Shown in pieces: positions 18,717-29,953 of a DNA stretch of 64,000 nt (its first letter is position 1; each line of letters begins with the position of its first letter). This DNA is from Ignavibacterium sp. (GTDB taxonomy: Bacteria; Bacteroidota; Ignavibacteria; Ignavibacteriales; Ignavibacteriaceae), in the NCBI RefSeq assembly GCF_025998815.1, contig NZ_AP026678.1, forward strand, positions 930,001-994,000, read 5' to 3'. Made by a program: the position numbers and the translations under genes. The notes beneath the pieces are model-generated. The model saw only the letters and a program-made list of their open reading frames with translations. It did no database searches and was not told the origin of the DNA.

Positions 18717-18750
18717 AATCAGGCGCTCATTTTCAATTTAATGCCTGATT
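18717..18750 (-). terminator. Possible weak hairpin after the TPR gene
   Basis: AATCAGGC (18717-18724) and GCCTGATT (18743-18750) are perfect 8-base inverted arms around an 18-base loop, directly after the TPR stop codon at 18751-18753 and before purN. The T-rich tail on the minus strand is weak, so termination may be partial. Confidence 0.35.
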
Positions 18751-19488
18751 TTAATCAGATTGTTTATTGATTTTTCTTAAGAGCGAATAAGCTTTGTTTT
18801 TTATCGTAGTCCTGAAGTCAAAATCATCAATACTTTCAATCTTTTTCAAATAATATAATGCTTCTGTTTCCCGTTTGAGATTTGAAAGTGAAACAGCAGC
18901 ACGATAATATGCTTCGGCGGCAATAGTATTTTCTTTATCACCATTAAACTTCAAGCAAAGAAGTGCATTTTCCAGAGCATCATCATAATTCTTTTTTATT
19001 AGTTGTAATTCACTCAATAACAGATATAATTCAGCTTTAAGATTAGTTGATGTTCCTTGTTCTGAAAGAGTTTTTGTAAGAAGTTCTTCTGCATCTTTGT
19101 ACATTTTAAGTTTCAAAAGATTCTTTAAATGCTGAATGGTTTTAAAGTCTTCAGTGATTGGTTTCTGAACAAAAATTTTCCCTAACCTCTCCGCATAAAT
19201 GTCTTCATCAATATCTTTATTCCCTTCATCAGATTTTTCGTAAAATTTAATCGCTTGTTTTCTGTTGCCAAGTAGCTCAAAACAAATTCCGGTTCTTAGA
19301 TTTGCAAATCCAACATAATCATTATTCACACGATTATCTCTGAATAAATTGTAGTGAACTATAGCGGAATCATACTGTTCTTTTGTAAAGAAAATATTAG
19401 CAAGTAATAAATGAGAATTTGAAGTTATAAAGGGGAATAAACTGTCATTCGATGAGATGATATTTCGAAGTATCTTTTCAGAGGCTAG
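18751..19488 (-). pseudogene. 3' part of a TPR-repeat protein, separated from its 5' part by a frameshift
   Basis: This frame is open from the base after an in-frame TAA at 19489-19491 to the stop at 18751. It reads SEKILRNIISSNDSLFPF, then HLLLANIFFTKEQYDSAIVH, typical tetratricopeptide helices that continue the preceding gene. Annotated alone it would start at a GTG (19329), cutting a TPR in half and giving 192 residues. Removing one C from AGCCTC near 19483-19485 fuses both parts into a single reading frame of about 501 residues. It may be a real broken gene or a one-base error in the assembly. Confidence 0.7.
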
Positions 19489-20257
19489 TTAAATCATTCA
19501 ATTCATATTTAATTGAAGCAAGTGAATAATTGAATAAAAGATTTTTCGGATAAGATTTAACAAGCTTTGTAAGAATTTTTTCAGCTTCGGGATAATCAAT
19601 TATCGTACGCGAATAAATTTGTGAAAGATAAAATTGAGCATCAGTTTTTAGTACATTACCTTTTTCCGCTACTAATTGAATATAACTTAAACCTAATTCT
19701 TTATCAGAGTTGAAACCAACCAGGTTCGCAGCCCATTTTAATGCGGCAGGAATCTCTGCGAAAGCAAAGTTTGATAATCCAAGTCCAAGATAAGCGTCAT
19801 AAAAATCAGGGTTTATTTTAATAGCTTCTTCGAGTCTGTTTCTCATACTCGTTGTTGATACTAAAGCACTTGCAAAATCATTGTTGCGAGCAGAAACAAC
19901 AGAGTTATTGTAATCAATCATTCCAAGCCAGAATAATTTTTTAATTTTATCTGCTTCTTTATCATCATCAAGTTGCTCTAAAATCGTTGCAGCTTTCTTA
20001 GAATAAAAATTGAAGCTGTCGATAAATGCTTCATTTAATGTCCCGAGGAAAAACCATGAATTCATAACCGATTTGTAGTAAAAACCACGATGGTCATTCG
20101 GGTACTTTTTCGAGAACAAGTCTAATTCATCAGATGCTTTTGAAAAATTGAAGTTATAAAATTTTGAGACTGCTGATTGAATCTGTTTGTCTGCAGTCTG
20201 AGAATTTAAAGAGATTGAAAAGATAATAATTAAAGCAATTACCAGATTTTTTTTCAT
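19478..20257 (-). CDS. 5' part of a TPR-repeat protein with signal peptide (frameshifted)
   Basis: The 259-residue frame has a signal peptide (KKNLVIALIIIFSISLNSQ) and TPR-like helices such as YNFNFSKASDELDLFSKKYP and INPDFYDAYLGLGLSNFAFA. The resemblance is to periplasmic or outer-membrane tetratricopeptide proteins of unknown role. It ends abruptly at LNDLTSL in mid-repeat, while the next frame continues the repeat, so the gene is probably one unit from 20257 to 18751. It lies 6 bp after pyrG. Confidence 0.75.
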   Translation of the reverse strand: MKKNLVIALIIIFSISLNSQTADKQIQSAVSKFYNFNFSKASDELDLFSKKYPNDHRGFYYKSVMNSWFFLGTLNEAFIDSFNFYSKKAATILEQLDDDKEADKIKKLFWLGMIDYNNSVVSARNNDFASALVSTTSMRNRLEEAIKINPDFYDAYLGLGLSNFAFAEIPAALKWAANLVGFNSDKELGLSYIQLVAEKGNVLKTDAQFYLSQIYSRTIIDYPEAEKILTKLVKSYPKNLLFNYSLASIKYELNDLTSL

Positions 20258-20263
20258 CAGATA

Positions 20264-21937
<1,674 letters not shown>

Positions 21938-21959
21938 TTATCAATTAAATGTTTGATTA

Positions 21960-24395
21960 TTATGAATTTACTTTGACGATTACCATTGTCATATCATCAT
22001 ATTGATGAGTTTTACCAATAAATTTTTTCACTTCGGCCAATAAAATTTCCCGAATCTTCTCAGCTGATTCATAAGAATATTGTTCTAATATTTTTTGAAT
22101 TCTATCCAATCCAAACTCTTCACCTTTACTGTTAATTGCTTCCGTAAATCCGTCAGTATAAAAAACAAAAGTATTTCCCTTTTCAAGTTGAATTATCTCT
22201 TCAGAAATAACCTGACGAAAGATTATCCCTTTTTCAAGTCCAAGTGCTAAACCTTTTGGAGTAATCAGATTTATTTTTCCCGAGTTATGATTTATCAACA
22301 CCGGATTGTGTCCGGCTCTTGCAATTTTAATTACTCTTTTTTCCAAATCAAGTATTGCATAAATCATACTAATGAATCTTCCTCGTTCAACATTTTCATA
22401 AAACAGTTCATTCATCTTTGAAAGAATATCCGCCGGCGAATCGGACTCTTTTGCAATAGCTTTGATAAATCCTTTTGCAAGTGTCATATAGAATGCTGCC
22501 TGAGTTCCTTTCCCTGATACATCGCCTATTATGATACCGATTTTATTTTCACTTAATTTAATGAAATCATAATAATCTCCGCCCACTTCAAACGCAGGAA
22601 TACAAACCGAGGCAATCTGAACACCATTCAAAACCGGATCTTTTTTAGGAAGAAAACTCATTTGAACAATTCGTGCTACCTCCAGTTCTTTTTTCATTCG
22701 CTGTCGCTCAGTGATGTTTTCAAGAAACTTTGGAGCTAAAGAATTTACATCAACTGATTTATCTTTTGTCAGAATAAAGACAAAACCAATTATGATTGAA
22801 ATTGCTGAAAGCAAAATTGTTAAAGTCCAGTAATGCGTGAAAGATTCATTTCCAATAAAACTAAAATCAGCCGCACGCAGAAAAAAATTAAAGAGTATAA
22901 ATGAAATACTCGTAGTCAGTAAATCAAATTCATAAAAAAGAATGGATAGAATTATACCAATAGCAAAGCTGACAATCAGACTTGCATAAATTGGTTCAAT
23001 AAAAAGATATATAAGCAATGCAAACAAAATCGAGTTGACAGAAATGAAACCAATTCTTTCATTAAAATATCTTACTACTGAACCCGATATAAAAAACAGT
23101 AGTGGAATAATCAGTAAAAGATTTGAACTAATACTGCTTGAGAATAAATAGAATAAAGGATAATCAGAATTAATATGTTTTACGGTTTGAAAATTCTTTG
23201 AAGTAAAGTTCAGATAGAAGTAATTTGATTCAAATTTAATTAGTATCAGATAAATCGCTGTTAAAAATAATCCTGCAGCAACTGACACTGATAGTGTTCT
23301 CCCAATTATGCTATGATTTAAATATTTGTGCCGGATTAAATCAAAGGAAGAAAACTTTTCGTTCCAGATTTCTCTTAAATAGGTTTCTCCAACTGCCCAG
23401 AGAGCAACTGCTGAGAGAAAAATAAAAATTCCTGCTATGATAATCCCAAGCATAATATTCCAGTGGAAATCAAAGCTTAATTCAAGAATTTGAGCAAGCG
23501 CAAAAAAGAATGTGTAGATAAATGCGAATATGATTGCATTTTTATAACCAATCTCATAAGCTTTAATTCTTTTCAGTCCAATGACAATGACCATTATCAG
23601 TACAAATAATAACAAAAATATGGTTGTCACTATTTCATAAATATCAGGGTCAGAATTTGAGTATTCATCTGGCACAGGAAGTATTAATTCAAACGATTTT
23701 AATTTATCGCCAATAATACTTGCCTTCAGATAAATTAACTGACCGGAATCATCGTAACCTTTCCATACAAAATTGTAATCTTTTCTGTTAAGCTTTTGGA
23801 TTAACTCTATTTTGTCCAGCGTAAATAAGTAAGACCCGAAATTTATTTTTTGTGAATCATTTGTGAATGAGATGTAATCAGCAAGTGATGATATTTGTCT
23901 TTCAAGAAATGATTTTGCAGAATCTTCACTGAAATAATTTGTAATCTTTGTTTCATTAAAGACTTCGGAGATAGCAATTAATTTACCTTCCTGAGAAATT
24001 TTTAATTCAAGCACTGTGCTGGTTTCAATATTTTGATTTTTATCCGAAGTGATAAGGAGATTAGTATCATTAACCGATAAAACTTTTAATAGCCAGAAAT
24101 AAGATAAGTTTTGCTCTCTTATTTTTCTGTTGGCAGAATCAATTCTGTTTGTACTTCTTAGCCATCTTAAAATTGCGGGATTAGATTCAAGTGATAGATT
24201 TCGTTTTTCATCCTTCAGTTCAGGTCTGTAAGATTTAACTATTTTATTACCAATTTCAGAAATTTCATCTTTACTTAACTTTAACTTCAATCCGCCATCA
24301 GGATGGTAATCTGGTGTCAGATAATTTATTGTCAGAAGTGAAACTATGAATACTGATATTATAAGAATTATAATTTTTATATTGCTGAGCGACAT
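21960..24395 (-). CDS. Membrane-bound SpoIIE/RsbU-type serine phosphatase
   Basis: The 811-residue protein has a first membrane segment (residues 5-25), an extracytoplasmic region of roughly 220 residues, a multi-spanning block (about 260-560), and a C-terminal PP2C-like SpoIIE domain from about 590. Its metal-binding motifs are FEVGGDYYDF, IGDVSGKGTQAA, RAGHNPVLI and the final YDDMTMVIVK, all intact. Such phosphatases usually reset anti-sigma-factor antagonists in partner-switching pathways. No STAS or HPK kinase partner lies nearby, so its target is unknown. It is divergent from the Sel1 gene. Confidence 0.88.
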   Translation of the reverse strand: MSLSNIKIIILIISVFIVSLLTINYLTPDYHPDGGLKLKLSKDEISEIGNKIVKSYRPELKDEKRNLSLESNPAILRWLRSTNRIDSANRKIREQNLSYFWLLKVLSVNDTNLLITSDKNQNIETSTVLELKISQEGKLIAISEVFNETKITNYFSEDSAKSFLERQISSLADYISFTNDSQKINFGSYLFTLDKIELIQKLNRKDYNFVWKGYDDSGQLIYLKASIIGDKLKSFELILPVPDEYSNSDPDIYEIVTTIFLLLFVLIMVIVIGLKRIKAYEIGYKNAIIFAFIYTFFFALAQILELSFDFHWNIMLGIIIAGIFIFLSAVALWAVGETYLREIWNEKFSSFDLIRHKYLNHSIIGRTLSVSVAAGLFLTAIYLILIKFESNYFYLNFTSKNFQTVKHINSDYPLFYLFSSSISSNLLLIIPLLFFISGSVVRYFNERIGFISVNSILFALLIYLFIEPIYASLIVSFAIGIILSILFYEFDLLTTSISFILFNFFLRAADFSFIGNESFTHYWTLTILLSAISIIIGFVFILTKDKSVDVNSLAPKFLENITERQRMKKELEVARIVQMSFLPKKDPVLNGVQIASVCIPAFEVGGDYYDFIKLSENKIGIIIGDVSGKGTQAAFYMTLAKGFIKAIAKESDSPADILSKMNELFYENVERGRFISMIYAILDLEKRVIKIARAGHNPVLINHNSGKINLITPKGLALGLEKGIIFRQVISEEIIQLEKGNTFVFYTDGFTEAINSKGEEFGLDRIQKILEQYSYESAEKIREILLAEVKKFIGKTHQYDDMTMVIVKVNS

Positions 24396-24495
24396 GATGA
24401 TTTTAACGACTTACATTTTTCACTAAATAATCAAAAGAAAAATCATAAATTTGCAAGCAATAACAAAATAAATTTTACTTCAATAGAATTATCAT

Positions 24496-26088
24496 TTGAT
24501 AGTCTTCACAAAAAAATATTTTTTCTTATTTCTGATAATCTTGTCCAGCTTCAATCTATATTCACAAGATACAACACAAAGTCTTGCTTTCAAGAAAAAC
24601 AGACCTGTAAAAACTAATCCATATTTTTACAGACCTGATTTATCATATCAACTTCTTCAGCAATTCAGATTGTTGCAGGAAGCAAATTCGGGTGATGCTC
24701 TAGCACAACACGAGCTTGGTATCCGATTATTACTTGGAGAAGGAATGGCGGCTGACACCGCTCTGGCAGTGAAATGGATTAAATTAGCTGCTGATCAAAA
24801 TCTTAGCGCAGCAGCATATAATTATGGAATATTACTGATGAATGGTTGGGGTGTTGACTGGAATCCATTTGAAGCTTTCAGATACTTTAGAATTGCTGCT
24901 TCTAAAGGAATGCCGCAAGCGCAATATGTGACAGGAATACTTTTCACTGATAATCTTATTGTGCCCCGCAGTTGGGAAAAAGCATTTTATTTCATCAATC
25001 TTGCAAAAGAAAATGGCTATGCTGTTGAACAGGAGATTCTGGATGAATTAGCTTCAAAAGTCCGTCCTGGTTTTATTGACTCAGTTAAAACAGGTAAAGC
25101 TTTAGCTGAGGAAAAAATATCAAAAGATGATGTTACCTCTAAATCAGAATTAAATTCCTCAAGCCAAACTACCGTTGAAAAATCTTTGGGACTTAGTTTT
25201 ATAAATTTTGATGCACTCGAAGATACAACTCAGCATGAAGTGAAAGATATAGAACTTATAAATGATCTCACAAGAACTGGTATTACGAATATTCTTGATA
25301 CGCTAAGATTGAAAAATGCTAAATCAATAAATGAAATTATTGGTAATGATCAAATTAATATTTTATTGGAACTGTGCAATTATGGTTCGCCCGAAGCTCT
25401 TACTTTAGTCGGAAAATTGTTCGAAGAAGGCATTTACTTCAAGAAGGACATCATTACAGCAGCCGGATATTATCTAAGAGCAATCAGATATGAATCATTC
25501 CGGGCACCATTTCTTTTGTATCAGTTAACACAGAAGAATAATTTCAATAACATTTTACAAAAAGAAGTTTTGAATCAAAATGCTGATGCAATGTTTGTAT
25601 GGTATGGTTTATCAAGATTTGGTTACAACAACGAATTAGTAATCAACGAAACTTTCAGAGTATTACAATCAGCAGCAGGTCTAAAACACATTCCTTCAAT
25701 GGTCGAGCTTGGATTGAATTATTTCACAGGAGATTATTTACAAAAAAATGAATCAGCTGCTTTTCAGATTTGGAAAGAAGCTGAGCAACTTGGAAGTGTT
25801 GAAGCAACAATTAGGATTGTAGTAGGTGAAATATTAAAAGAGCAACAAAGTGATAACAGTAAGCGATTAGTCTCAGCTTTAATTAATTTTGCAGAGAAAG
25901 GTTCTGTTATTTCGCAGTCTGCTCTTGGTATTTGTTATTTGAAAGGAATTGGAACAAATAAAAATGAAGCTCTGGCTGTTAAATATTTTCGATTAGCTGC
26001 ATTCCGCGGAAACCGATTTGCATATGAACAATTAAAAAATCTTTATGATGAAATCAGACCAACTTCAACTGAATTTATTGTGAACTAA
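24496..26088 (+). CDS. Sel1-repeat (SLR) exported protein
   Basis: The 530-residue protein has an N-terminal export signal (FFLFLIILSSFNLYSQ) and two blocks of Sel1-like repeats. Residues 65-170 include AQHELGIRLLLGEGMAADTA and AYNYGILLMNGWGVDW; the C-terminal part includes SQSALGICYLKGIGTNKNEA. The start is a TTG (24496). Sel1 repeats are protein-binding solenoids; the partner is not predictable. It is 18 bp upstream of the aminotransferase. Confidence 0.8.
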   Translation: MIVFTKKYFFLFLIILSSFNLYSQDTTQSLAFKKNRPVKTNPYFYRPDLSYQLLQQFRLLQEANSGDALAQHELGIRLLLGEGMAADTALAVKWIKLAADQNLSAAAYNYGILLMNGWGVDWNPFEAFRYFRIAASKGMPQAQYVTGILFTDNLIVPRSWEKAFYFINLAKENGYAVEQEILDELASKVRPGFIDSVKTGKALAEEKISKDDVTSKSELNSSSQTTVEKSLGLSFINFDALEDTTQHEVKDIELINDLTRTGITNILDTLRLKNAKSINEIIGNDQINILLELCNYGSPEALTLVGKLFEEGIYFKKDIITAAGYYLRAIRYESFRAPFLLYQLTQKNNFNNILQKEVLNQNADAMFVWYGLSRFGYNNELVINETFRVLQSAAGLKHIPSMVELGLNYFTGDYLQKNESAAFQIWKEAEQLGSVEATIRIVVGEILKEQQSDNSKRLVSALINFAEKGSVISQSALGICYLKGIGTNKNEALAVKYFRLAAFRGNRFAYEQLKNLYDEIRPTSTEFIVN

Positions 26089-26106
26089 ATTTTTTTCTAA
26101 ATAAAA

Positions 26107-27246
26107 TTGATTGAATCGAAATTAAAAAACATTGGAACGAGCATTTTTGCTGTAATGACAAAACTTGCAAACGAGAAAAATGCTTTAAACCTTTCGCAGG
26201 GATTTCCTGATTTTGACATCTCGCCAATATTAATGGAGCTGGTAAATCACTTTATGAAAGATGGCAGAAATCAATATGCTCCAATGCCAGGTGTTCCTGA
26301 ACTCAGAAAAATGATCTCATATAAAATTGATAAACTAAACAATTGTAAATATGATTTTGAAAGTGAGATTACAATCACTGCAGGAGCTACTCAAGCTCTG
26401 TACACAGCAATTTCAGTTTTAATAAATCCGGGTGATGAGGCAATTATCTTTGAACCAGCTTATGACAGTTACGCACCTTCTGTAATTGCAAATGGTGGGA
26501 AACCAGTTTTTATCTCATTACGACTTCCTGATTTTTCAATTCCGTGGGACGAAGTTATCACTTCAATCAATCCGAAGACAAAACTTATCATCATTAATTC
26601 ACCACATAATCCAACAGGAGCAATAATCAATCAGGGTGATATCAAAGAATTAGAAAGAATTGTCAGGGATAAAAATATTTTTATAATCAGTGATGAAGTT
26701 TATGAACACATTGTATTCGATGGAAACAAACATATTTCAATATGTGAATCAGAAATTCTGAGAAACAAAAGTTTTGTGATTTCTTCCTTCGGAAAAACTT
26801 TTCACACCACAGGTTGGAAAATCGGTTATTGTGCTGCTCCAAAAATTTTAACAGAGGAATTCAGAAAACTTCATCAGTTTATCGTGTTCGCAGTCAACAC
26901 ACCAATTCAATATGCTTATGCTGAATTTCTGAAAGATGAGAAAAATTATCTCGATGTAAATTCATTCTATCAAAAGAAAAGAGATTTCTTTTTGGAATTG
27001 ATTAAGGATTCCAAATTTAAACCTTTACATTCGAAAGGTACTTATTTCCAGCTATTAGATTATACTCAGATTTCAGATAAGGATGATTTTAATTTTTCAC
27101 TTGAATTGATTGATAAAATCGGTGTTGCTGTTATTCCACTTTCACCATTTTACTCTCAAAAAAACAATAATAAACTTGTCAGAATTTGTTTCGCAAAAAA
27201 AGATGAGGTGCTTTATGAAGCATCTCAAAGAATGAAAAAGTTATGA
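26107..27246 (+). CDS. PLP-dependent class I aminotransferase (methionine/kynurenine-type)
   Basis: The 379-residue enzyme starts at a TTG (26107). It has the fold-type I motifs NLSQGFPDF, ITAGATQALYTA, INSPHNPTGA, SDEVYEHIVFDG and the PLP-lysine segment SSFGKTFHTTGWKIGY. The overall pattern resembles bacterial YbdL-like methionine aminotransferase and kynurenine aminotransferases. The exact substrate cannot be read from sequence. It overlaps the CDF gene by 4 bp (ATGA). Confidence 0.88.
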   Translation: MIESKLKNIGTSIFAVMTKLANEKNALNLSQGFPDFDISPILMELVNHFMKDGRNQYAPMPGVPELRKMISYKIDKLNNCKYDFESEITITAGATQALYTAISVLINPGDEAIIFEPAYDSYAPSVIANGGKPVFISLRLPDFSIPWDEVITSINPKTKLIIINSPHNPTGAIINQGDIKELERIVRDKNIFIISDEVYEHIVFDGNKHISICESEILRNKSFVISSFGKTFHTTGWKIGYCAAPKILTEEFRKLHQFIVFAVNTPIQYAYAEFLKDEKNYLDVNSFYQKKRDFFLELIKDSKFKPLHSKGTYFQLLDYTQISDKDDFNFSLELIDKIGVAVIPLSPFYSQKNNNKLVRICFAKKDEVLYEASQRMKKL

Positions 27247-28241
27247 CTCAGAAAGAAGATAATTTCAGCGTAAATAAACGTGCTGCAATAATTTCAATGG
27301 CAGTCGGACTGTTAATGTTTACTGCAAAGATTTCTGCATACTTAATTACCGGTTCATCAGCAATTTTTTCAGATGCTGCAGAATCAGTAGTTCATATTTT
27401 CGCAACAGGAATGGCACTTTTCAGTATTATCTTCAGCAACAAACCGGCTGATCAATCACATTTTTATGGACACGGGAATGTAGAGTATTTTTCTGCTGGC
27501 ATCGAGGGCTTTTTAATTATTGTTGCTGCAGTAGTAATTATATATGAAAGTGCAAAAGATTTGATTCTTGGTGTCGAACTTCAGAAAATGGATATTGGTC
27601 TTTATGTTATTACAGCTGCTGGAATTATTAATCTTTTGTTGGGTTTGTTTTTAATCCGTACTGGAAAGAAAACTGGTTCTCTGACTCTTGTTGCGGATGG
27701 TAAACATGTTTTAACTGATTCTTATACTAGCATTGGAGTAATGGTTGGAATTATTCTGGTACTATTCACAGGAATAAAAGAAATCGATCCGATATTTGCT
27801 ATTATAGTTGCGACGAACATTCTTTTCACAGGCTATAAGCTTATTCGTCAATCCATTGGTGGACTGATGAATGAAACTGATGAAGAGATATTAAAAAAGA
27901 TTTCTGACTTATTGCTTTCTATCAGAAAAGACTATTGGATTGACCTTCATCAATTAAGATTCTGGACTTCCGGCGAAAGAGTCTTTATTGATTTTCATTT
28001 GATTGTTCCATTTTACTTTACAGTTAAACAATCACACGATGAGGAAGATTTTATTAAGTCCGAATTGCAAAAAATATTTCCGAATGTTGATTTGAAAATT
28101 CATTTTGATTATTGCTGGGATGATCTTTGCAAACTCTGTTCGTTTGAGGAATGTCCACATCGCAAAGAAATATTTTCAGAAAAGTTTTTGTGGAATAAAG
28201 AGAAACTGATTGGTGGTACAATCATTCCGAAAGCCGGATAG
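27243..28241 (+). CDS. Cation diffusion facilitator (CDF) family metal transporter
   Basis: The 332-residue protein has six membrane helices in the first 200 residues. Metal-site patterns are SDAAESVVHI in helix 2 and DGKHVLTDS in helix 5, and a cytoplasmic domain follows. The C-terminal tail is Cys/His-rich (CWDDLCKLCSFEECPHR), unusual for the family and a possible extra metal-binding site. CDF proteins export Zn, Fe, Mn or Co by proton exchange; the metal is not determinable here. The 3' ends overlap the convergent UMF1 gene by 20 bp. Confidence 0.88.
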   Translation: MTQKEDNFSVNKRAAIISMAVGLLMFTAKISAYLITGSSAIFSDAAESVVHIFATGMALFSIIFSNKPADQSHFYGHGNVEYFSAGIEGFLIIVAAVVIIYESAKDLILGVELQKMDIGLYVITAAGIINLLLGLFLIRTGKKTGSLTLVADGKHVLTDSYTSIGVMVGIILVLFTGIKEIDPIFAIIVATNILFTGYKLIRQSIGGLMNETDEEILKKISDLLLSIRKDYWIDLHQLRFWTSGERVFIDFHLIVPFYFTVKQSHDEEDFIKSELQKIFPNVDLKIHFDYCWDDLCKLCSFEECPHRKEIFSEKFLWNKEKLIGGTIIPKAG

Positions 28242-29454
28242 TATTTTCTGCAGCCGGCTCTTTAACTTTCGTTAGAATGAATAAACCTATCAGAAAGAAA
28301 AATCCAACCGAGAAAATTGCGATTCTCTGACTTTCAGTTAAATAACTAACCAACCCAAAAACAAGAGGTCCGAGCACGGCAGAGCTTTTACCAAAAAAAG
28401 AATAAAACCCAAAAAACTCTGTCTTCTTTTCCGGTGGAGTTAGTTTTGACATAAGACTTCTGCTTGTGGATTGGCTTGAACCCATTGCAGAACCGGCAAG
28501 CAAACCTACAATATAAAATCCTGTTTTATCACGAATAACAATTGCAAGTAATATTGTCAGTAGCCAAAGTAGCAATGTTATAATGATAGTTTTCTTTTGT
28601 CCAATCGAATCAGCAACAATTCCAAGAATAACAGAACCAAGAATAGCCGTGGTTTGTACAGTAATAAAAAAAATCAGTAGTTCAGTTTCAGTGAAACCTA
28701 AAGTTGTGCTTGCATAATTACCTGAGAAATAAATTACTGTGTTTACTCCTTCGATGTAGAAGAAAAATGCAAGCAGAAATGTTGCAAGGTTTTTATAATG
28801 CTTCAGGTGTTTAACTGTATCGAGAACTCTTCCAACACCAATTTTTATATATGATTCGTGAACCTGAATATTTTTTCTGCTATCTCGTAAGAATAAAAAT
28901 AAAGGTACTGAGAAAATGAGAAAGAAAATTGCTGATACTACAAATGTCTCTCTGACTTTTTCTGCAGTAATGAAAGGATAAACTATTGCAAGTGTTGCGA
29001 GCGAACCCAAATAACCCATTGCAAAACCATAGCCACTTACTCTACCGTAATTTTTTGGTTCTGTAATTTCTGGAAGGAATGCATCGTAAAAAACAAGACC
29101 TGCTTCGAAACCAATATTTGCAATCACAAAAAGAAAAATTCCCCAGAAAATTGTTCCTTCTTTAACAAAGTAAAGTGAAGCTGTTGCAAGAATGCATAAA
29201 GCTGTAAAGAATAATAAAAATCTTTTCTTGCCTGCCGAATAATCAGCAATAGCGCCGAGAATCGGAGAAATGATAGCGGTAATAACCATCGCAATGCTTG
29301 TAGCGAAAGACCAGTATAAATCACCAATCGGCTCACCTGATGCAACAGTTTTTTTGAAGTACACTGCATAAAGGAAAGTAACAACGATGATAGAAAAAGA
29401 TGTGTTTGCAAAATCAAAAAGGGTCCAGACAAATATTTTACCCTTTTTACTCAT
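28222..29454 (-). CDS. UMF1-family MFS transporter
   Basis: The 410-residue protein has about 12 membrane segments. The N-terminal WTLFDFANTSFSIIVVTFLY and the later GFAMGYLGSLATLA and GLLAGSAMGSSQSTSRS motifs are typical of the Atg22/UMF1 branch of the major facilitator superfamily. The substrate is unknown; fungal relatives release amino acids from vacuoles. Its ATG overlaps the nusB stop (ATGA). Confidence 0.85.
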   Translation of the reverse strand: MSKKGKIFVWTLFDFANTSFSIIVVTFLYAVYFKKTVASGEPIGDLYWSFATSIAMVITAIISPILGAIADYSAGKKRFLLFFTALCILATASLYFVKEGTIFWGIFLFVIANIGFEAGLVFYDAFLPEITEPKNYGRVSGYGFAMGYLGSLATLAIVYPFITAEKVRETFVVSAIFFLIFSVPLFLFLRDSRKNIQVHESYIKIGVGRVLDTVKHLKHYKNLATFLLAFFFYIEGVNTVIYFSGNYASTTLGFTETELLIFFITVQTTAILGSVILGIVADSIGQKKTIIITLLLWLLTILLAIVIRDKTGFYIVGLLAGSAMGSSQSTSRSLMSKLTPPEKKTEFFGFYSFFGKSSAVLGPLVFGLVSYLTESQRIAIFSVGFFFLIGLFILTKVKEPAAENTIRLSE

Positions 29455-29939
29455 TCACTTTTCTTCGGAGTTTTTTTAGTAATTGTTTCATCCAAAAGTC
29501 CCCTACCGGCTTTCTTCAATTCACCAGATTTTTTCAAATCATTCAGAATAGCATCAAGAACTCCGTTAATAAATTTAGCGCTGCCAGCAGTACTGAATTT
29601 TTTTGAAATTTCGATTACCTCATTAATTGAAACTTTGGGCGGAATGTCCTCAAAATAAAGAAGCTCACAAATTCCCATTCGTATTAAAATTTTGTCGATG
29701 AGTGCAATTCTATCCATTTCCCAATTACTTACTTTTTCTTTAATCATTTCATCAAATTTGTTTCTGTTGGGAAGAACTTTGTAAATCAAAGAAAGTCCAA
29801 ATTGCTTATCACTATCTTCTTCAGTATCTGCGAACACTTCATCAATTTGTGATTGCAGATTATCATTATTCATTTCATAAGCGTAAAGAACCTGTAAAAC
29901 TTTTTCTCTGATAATTCTTCTCTTGAATACTTTTGTCAT
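29451..29939 (-). CDS. nusB: Transcription antitermination factor NusB
   Basis: The 162-residue protein has RIIREKVLQVLYAYE, then IALIDKILIRMGICELLYF and SINEVIEISKKFSTAGSAKFINGVLD, the conserved NusB RNA- and S10-binding helices. It promotes rRNA antitermination. The start is the ATG at 29939 with GGAGAG seven bases upstream, not the in-frame ATG at 29972. The C-terminal tail (KKTPKKSE) is a basic extension. Confidence 0.93.
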   Translation of the reverse strand: MTKVFKRRIIREKVLQVLYAYEMNNDNLQSQIDEVFADTEEDSDKQFGLSLIYKVLPNRNKFDEMIKEKVSNWEMDRIALIDKILIRMGICELLYFEDIPPKVSINEVIEISKKFSTAGSAKFINGVLDAILNDLKKSGELKKAGRGLLDETITKKTPKKSE

Positions 29940-29953
29940 AATTACTCTCCAGA

